Source: an uncultured Erysipelotrichaceae bacterium
Lineage (GTDB): Bacteria; Bacillota_I; Bacilli_A; RFN20; CAG-826
Direction: 5' to 3'
Length of the DNA stretch: 53,480 bases
NCBI GenBank assembly: GCA_900317295.1
Contig: ONGB01000004.1
Location: 15,303 to 68,782, forward strand
In this document: one piece after another, positions 49,219-53,480 of the stretch
How positions within the stretch are numbered: position 1 is the stretch's first letter
Layout of the letters: each line of letters starts with the position of its first letter
Notes under the pieces: model-generated
Told to the model about the DNA's origin: nothing
Database searches by the model: none
Seen by the model: only the letters and a program-made list of their open reading frames with translations
Translations under genes and position numbers: made by a program

Positions 49219-50502
49219 TTATTTCATAAGCGATTTTGCATACTTCCGGAACTCAGCTTTGTATGCGGCGTGCGAAGGATACCACAGGGGAATAACCCCC
49301 ATTCGTAATAGAAAGAGAGTTTTATACAGGATAACTTCATCCGATAGACCTTCTGTAGAGCCATAGAAATAGTGAAACTGCGAAGGATGATCTTCGAAAT
49401 GGTTGCTGATGACTTTTTGTTCCTCGTAATCAGTTAAACTGTTGCCCACGAAACAACATGTGTCATTCAAGTGATCATAAAGCTGTTTGTAGCCATACGA
49501 AGACGGAGACTTGTAGTTTGCGAAGTATTCGTCCGTGGTCAAGACCAAGGAGCGGTAATGATATGCGAAAACGGGATTAGGAAACTTAGGAATAAACCCG
49601 TGCGAATGAATAACTTGGAAGGATGAGTAGTGATTTGGTGGCTGAATCGGCATTGTCTTGAAAAAAGTCACGACATCCGCTTGATAGCATTTCTTCAAAG
49701 CACGCTCAAGCCAATCGTCGTAATTGAAAGTCAAAACCTTTTGCCCGTTTTTCGCCCGTCGAAGGGATTGCGCATACAAGACAGCAGCAACAGCGGTTAA
49801 TGTAGTGTCGTCCGAGGGGGATGGTTCTATCGCAGAATTGATGACATCTTCAATTATCTTTTGGTATTCTGTGACGGAAATGTCCTTGGTGATTTGGAAA
49901 AAACCGTAGTTGCTATTGAATGTATTTTGGCTGATTTCTTCGCACGCTCCCTTTTTCCCGAGGATACAATCGGTGGCTCCCTTGAATTCTTTTTCTAAAT
50001 CTTTCCAAAGAGGAAAGCCGTATCCGGAGTTAATCCCTGAGCCTACGACAAATCTATAGTCGTAGTTCTTCAGCCTTCTTAATTCCAAGAGGGCTTCGAT
50101 CTTCCCGTATTCAAAGTCGTAAAGAAAGTTGTCTCGGGAGGCGTCGATAAGTAGATCGACTATATCGGGGTTCAAAGAATCAGGATATTTGACTAAAGGT
50201 AGAAATTCTAAATCAGTTGGGGTTAAAAACCGACAGAAGCGTTTATCTTTATTTCTGAACAACACATACGAAGTTAACTCTCCATCGAAAATCTTTAGCC
50301 TCAAGCTATAGGATTGTTTAATCGCTTTATCATTTTGGTCTTCGGGCCGGAATTCTTCAAAAAACGACTCCCTCGACAACCTGCTCACTTTTTCCCCTTT
50401 CAAAAAACAATTGAGGCCGACAAGCAAAAGAAAGAAACGTCGGATTTCTGGTCCTTTCAGAGCCATCGCTCGATCAAATTGCTGATAGTTCATTTGTGCC
50501 AT
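49219..50502 (-). CDS. SIR2-domain defence protein
   Basis: The 427-aa protein has a SIR2-type NAD+-binding core: FVVGSGINSGYGFPLW (151-166), FNYDDWLERAL, the catalytic-type His in VIHSHGFIP, and CFVGNSLTDYE. The N-terminal ~140 residues are unlike other SIR2 proteins and may sense the trigger. SIR2 proteins in Thoeris, DSR and related systems deplete NAD+ in infected cells. It has no obvious partner within 490 bases, though the ATPase at 50993 lies upstream on the same strand. The family call is good. Confidence 0.85.
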   Translation of the reverse strand: MAQMNYQQFDRAMALKGPEIRRFFLLLVGLNCFLKGEKVSRLSRESFFEEFRPEDQNDKAIKQSYSLRLKIFDGELTSYVLFRNKDKRFCRFLTPTDLEFLPLVKYPDSLNPDIVDLLIDASRDNFLYDFEYGKIEALLELRRLKNYDYRFVVGSGINSGYGFPLWKDLEKEFKGATDCILGKKGACEEISQNTFNSNYGFFQITKDISVTEYQKIIEDVINSAIEPSPSDDTTLTAVAAVLYAQSLRRAKNGQKVLTFNYDDWLERALKKCYQADVVTFFKTMPIQPPNHYSSFQVIHSHGFIPKFPNPVFAYHYRSLVLTTDEYFANYKSPSSYGYKQLYDHLNDTCCFVGNSLTDYEEQKVISNHFEDHPSQFHYFYGSTEGLSDEVILYKTLFLLRMGVIPLWYPSHAAYKAEFRKYAKSLMK

Positions 50503-50992
50503 CCCTTTGGACTTCCGTTATCTTAGCACGCCGATTATTTTTTGGCGCTTGGGAACATAGCAAGAGCCTGAGGGAAATCCAGTGTCCGTGCGTCTGGGAT
50601 CTTTCAATTGAAAACTCACTCATTGGAACGATATTCAAATGCATAGGAGGTTCAATTTCTTCCAAGATTTGCTTTTATAATCTTTTCCGAACAAAGCCAC
50701 AAAACTTTACACACAAATATGATGCCTAGAAGGGGCGTGAAACATGGCAAAACAGGAGCGGCACCAACATACCCGGACGCGGTTGCGAAAAAACAATTAT
50801 TAGTGCTGCCTAACCGGGCCGCCGAAGAGCTCCAGTTTCTTAAGCAGAGACTTCATATTCTCGAAGTCTCCTGGGTTCTTTGATTTTTGAAGTTCCGGCC
50901 CCTCTACTTTTGACTAACTCGTCTATGGGCGTCCTTCAAAAGACGCGTGATTTCAAATCTCGGCGGCCAGGATCGATTGTCATTTCCGCAAA
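50503..50992. other. Gene-free gap with a hairpin
   Basis: No supported gene lies in these 490 bases. GAGACTTC (50847-50854) and GAAGTCTC (50863-50870) form an eight-base stem with a T-rich stretch after it on the plus strand. The stretch nearest the SIR2 gene should hold its promoter, but I see no convincing -35/-10 pair. Confidence 0.5.
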
Positions 50993-53146
50993 TTAAGAAG
51001 TGGCGCTTTTTTCAAAGCTCTCACGGAGTTTAGATACGGCAGAATCGATTAGATGGATCACGTATTCGGGAACTGTATCCTGCGAAACTTCATCAATGGT
51101 GAAAACATACTGATGTTCAATGTGGGCAGTATCGTCTACAACGGCTTTGAAAACCGCCTTTCCGTGGAAAACGTCATCTTTTTTCCCTTGTTTTTCCAAG
51201 AAGATTGCGATCATCCTAAAGACCGCCAATTTATCAAAACGGTTTGAACAACGATCATATGCCTCAAGCAAGAGCTTTATCGAATTGAAGGAGGCCAAAA
51301 GCGCATCGTAATTATCGGGCAACGAGGTGAAATGGTTCTTAAGCTGGCTCTCAGCGTTTTTCAAATCTTCATCAGTGAACGGAATTTCATGGCCACTATC
51401 ATCTTCGTGGGCGGGGGAGGGGCGGAAATGGATTAAGGAAGATAGGTAATCGTATACATTAGGGCCGCCCCAAGAAGAGAGCTCCGCATGGCGCCTCATG
51501 TGAAGAAGACGACATGGCAACGGAGCGTTCGAATCGTTAGCTTTAGCAAGTTCAAATTGGCTCGTTAAAGAGATATCTTTCTTTTCAATACACCTTTCTT
51601 GCCATTGGTGATTTACCGAAGAAACATACCAAACCTTTCTTTTCTGAAATCCAGGCAAATTCAGTTTTTTTACGTCGATAACTGGGGTGAAATCATGCGT
51701 AAACAGGAGACAAGTCTTCCCTTTGAGGTTGAAAAAAGTATTTGACCCGCCAAAGAGGAAATTCAGCAAAAGATATCTTTTCCCGGAGTCGTAAGAAGAA
51801 ATAGGGTCGTCCAAAATAATCAAATCTGGTTTGTTGGCAACACATTGAGCGGCAAACATGACAAGCGCTAATGCATTCATCTCACCATAAGACAGATAGT
51901 CCTTGGGGGCTTCAATGGAATCGGAAATTCCTACAGGAGCGAGCATTACAGAATAGAGTGAGCCATCACGACTGATGGTAAAAGTATATGGCATGCCGGC
52001 AAATCTTAGAAAATCATTGAAGGCCGTTTCGTTCTTATTGATCGCTTCGGCGATTTTCTTATTGAAACGTTGGTTGGCCGCTTGAACTTCGTTCGCTTTG
52101 GAGATGATGGAATCAATCTGGTCATTGATGGCCACAAACGCTTTGAAAAGGTCTGCGTTGGATTCATTAATGGCGGAAATCTCCAACTTAAGTTCATTCA
52201 GGCTTTGAATAATTCCTTGGGGATTATTAAATGTCGGCTTGCCGTCAACTATTGTCCTCAATTTCTCAATCTTGCGCACCTCATCCATTGCCTTTTCGGA
52301 AAGCGATTTGAACTGGTCAAAAGCATTCTCTCCGCTTTTTGGCGAACTGGTTTGAACAGCAAGCTGATCAATGGAACTTTTGGCGTCCAAAGGCAAAACC
52401 GTTAAAGAGTTTTGAAGGTATCGCCTGGCAGAAGACTTGTCCTGCATATCTTTTGAAGTGCCTATTTCTTGAAAAGCGGTTTCCATACATTGCTGATTGG
52501 TAGGCAACTTTTGCGAACAATAAGGGCAATGATCATCTAGAATATAAGCCCCGCCCGACTCGCGCCATTTAAACCAATCAAAGAATTTCGAATGCTCGAA
52601 GAGATTCTGAAAACCACTCAACGCAGGATATTGGCTCAAATCCACTTTGGCGACACCATTTTTGAACCCCCTCGTATTGGCTTTTGTCCCACTAAAACCC
52701 TGTTTCCCAATGCTACCCACGATTTCGTTAACCTGCTTGCAATAGGATTGAATGGCCTCGCTGAAGACTAAATCCTTGAGCGTGTGATAGAAATTGTTAA
52801 TGGCCCCGTTGGCTTCTTCTATCTCAGGGCTTTCCACCAAGACTTCGAAGGCGCTATCGCTAAATGGGGTTTCCACTTTAATTCTATCGACGAAATCGGC
52901 GTTGTAGACTTCGCACGTTTTGATATTGCCAGGTAGGGTAATTTGAGGTTTAGCATCGGGATCCGAGAAAGGGATTAACGTGTCGTTTTGATCAAGAGTC
53001 CCGGCGAGTTTTGCGACGATTCCCTCAACAATCGTGGTCTTTCCAATTCCGTTTAGCCCGTATTTGATATTTAAAGCATTAAGTTCGAATTCCAAAGAAC
53101 CGTTTTTGAGACAACCAAGATTTTTGAAAGTGATCATCGAAGTCAT
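50993..53146 (-). CDS. AAA_13-like ATPase with CPYC zinc-hook motif
   Basis: The 717-aa protein begins MTSMITFKNLGCLKNGSLEF. Walker A is GLNGIGKTT (30-38); signature LSYGEMNALALVMF; Walker B LIILDDPISSYDSG; switch CLLFTHDF. Residues 207-210 are CPYC within DDHCPYCSQKL, like the zinc hook of Rad50/AAA_13 proteins, flanked by helices that could form a coiled coil. A C-terminal region with RHAELSSWGG and SPAHEDDSGHE may be the effector part. GGAGAGGGG precedes the ATG. It stands upstream of the SIR2 gene with a long gap, so co-function is uncertain. Confidence 0.78.
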   Translation of the reverse strand: MTSMITFKNLGCLKNGSLEFELNALNIKYGLNGIGKTTIVEGIVAKLAGTLDQNDTLIPFSDPDAKPQITLPGNIKTCEVYNADFVDRIKVETPFSDSAFEVLVESPEIEEANGAINNFYHTLKDLVFSEAIQSYCKQVNEIVGSIGKQGFSGTKANTRGFKNGVAKVDLSQYPALSGFQNLFEHSKFFDWFKWRESGGAYILDDHCPYCSQKLPTNQQCMETAFQEIGTSKDMQDKSSARRYLQNSLTVLPLDAKSSIDQLAVQTSSPKSGENAFDQFKSLSEKAMDEVRKIEKLRTIVDGKPTFNNPQGIIQSLNELKLEISAINESNADLFKAFVAINDQIDSIISKANEVQAANQRFNKKIAEAINKNETAFNDFLRFAGMPYTFTISRDGSLYSVMLAPVGISDSIEAPKDYLSYGEMNALALVMFAAQCVANKPDLIILDDPISSYDSGKRYLLLNFLFGGSNTFFNLKGKTCLLFTHDFTPVIDVKKLNLPGFQKRKVWYVSSVNHQWQERCIEKKDISLTSQFELAKANDSNAPLPCRLLHMRRHAELSSWGGPNVYDYLSSLIHFRPSPAHEDDSGHEIPFTDEDLKNAESQLKNHFTSLPDNYDALLASFNSIKLLLEAYDRCSNRFDKLAVFRMIAIFLEKQGKKDDVFHGKAVFKAVVDDTAHIEHQYVFTIDEVSQDTVPEYVIHLIDSAVSKLRESFEKSATS

Positions 53147-53235
53147 AAACCCCTCTCCTATTTAATAAATGATAGCTATTCGCAAAGCAAATCAATCAAT
53201 CAATCATATAAATACTTGCAGTAGCGATTAATAGA

Positions 53236-53480
53236 TGTTAGCTGTCAGATGATGCGAGACATTTGATGAGCTTGCGGCACTCGATCTCGCCCGTAGTATC
53301 CGCCAGCTCCCGCAATTTGGCAACTCGGCTTGGTTCGGGGACATCAGCCCAACCATCATCCTGGGCGTCGAATTGTAGCGCCTCATCCGCCTCGCCCCCT
53401 GTTCCCTGAGGTCCGGCAGGGAGTGGAACGATAGGGTCCTGTAGAACCTCTCCTGGTCGAGCCTGTGGCTCCTTTCGACC
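53236..53480 (-). mobile_element. 3' end of an IS3-family element, cut by window edge
   Basis: The end TGTTAGCTGTCAG (53236-53248) and following bases match the left end of the element at 43739. The minus strand encodes the DDE transposase C-terminus (VERSHRLDQERFYRTLSFHS, MSPNQAEL). The conserved tail (VAKLREL, TTGEIECRKL, SSDS) is in the next frame, so a one-base deletion near 53325 breaks the gene. The 5' part lies outside the window. Confidence 0.8.

Noticed and set aside
50743..50802. Short plus-strand frame MAKQERHQHTRTRLRKNNY
   Set aside because: Only 19 codons, no ribosome site and no context; not reported as a gene.

Overview
The window looks like a chromosome piece from an uncultured low-G+C-lineage Gram-positive bacterium (Bacillota, probably class Bacilli in the Erysipelotrichia/RFN20-like gut group). 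The reasons are the gmk-priA-...-rlmN-prpC-prkC-rpe gene order, AGGAGG-type ribosome sites, an rnfCDGEAB-type operon, ApbE/NusG-II/Gx-transporter genes and lipoproteins with standard lipoboxes. The species cannot be fixed from sequence alone. The left 31.8 kb is comparatively GC-rich with uniform, tightly packed genes. From about 38 kb to the right end the sequence is clearly more AT-rich, intergenic gaps widen and insertion-sequence debris appears.

Layout. 1-8.5 kb is a minus-strand housekeeping operon: gmk, priA, an acidic/His-rich unknown, a degenerate RsmB-like protein, rlmN, the PP2C phosphatase/Ser-Thr kinase pair, rpe and a partial membrane protein. Many of these genes overlap by ATGA. 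8.7-18.7 kb is mixed: a membrane protein, a DUF362 protein, a DUF438/hemerythrin-like protein with a cysteine cluster, a CrtI-like FAD oxidoreductase, an HD protein, a large Ig-like-domain lipoprotein, a RelB/DinJ-Fic pair, tRNA-Arg(UCG) and an orphan Phd-type antitoxin. 18.4-22.9 kb holds hypA, a 910-aa Fe-S/FAD GltD-like oxidoreductase and a TetR regulator. 23.1-31.8 kb is a redox block: Gx transporter, NusG-II protein, ApbE flavin transferase and the Rnf complex. ApbE would attach FMN to RnfG and RnfD. This block is split by a two-gene HipA/CtkA-like kinase cassette flanked by a 32-bp repeat.

31.9-53.2 kb reads as a defence island. It holds two AAA15 ATPase + TOPRIM/RloB-like pairs around an MqsA-like Zn/HTH regulator, an Abi_2 (AbiD/F) protein, an AAA ATPase operon with a 505-aa unknown, and a two-gene unit of a 4-fold-beta-flower protein with a proteasome-like Ntn hydrolase. 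It also holds a TcmP / three-Cys radical-SAM / HNH operon, a SIR2 protein and a 717-aa ATPase with a CPYC zinc-hook motif. IS3-like and IS30-like remnants and a decapitated sugar transferase lie between these modules. The right edge cuts a second IS3-like element.

Most noteworthy are: (1) the HipA-like kinase cassette, whose second gene carries a resolvase-type DNA-binding tail and whose 32-bp repeat lies both at its promoter and at its 3' end; (2) the Ser-type Ntn hydrolase / beta-flower operon; (3) two parallel ATPase-TOPRIM modules, one with a palindrome overlapping its -35 box, beside an apparently autoregulated MqsA-like protein; (4) a minimal RnfB with a tandem small Fe-S membrane protein. 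All functional statements come from reading motifs by eye; no database search was run.
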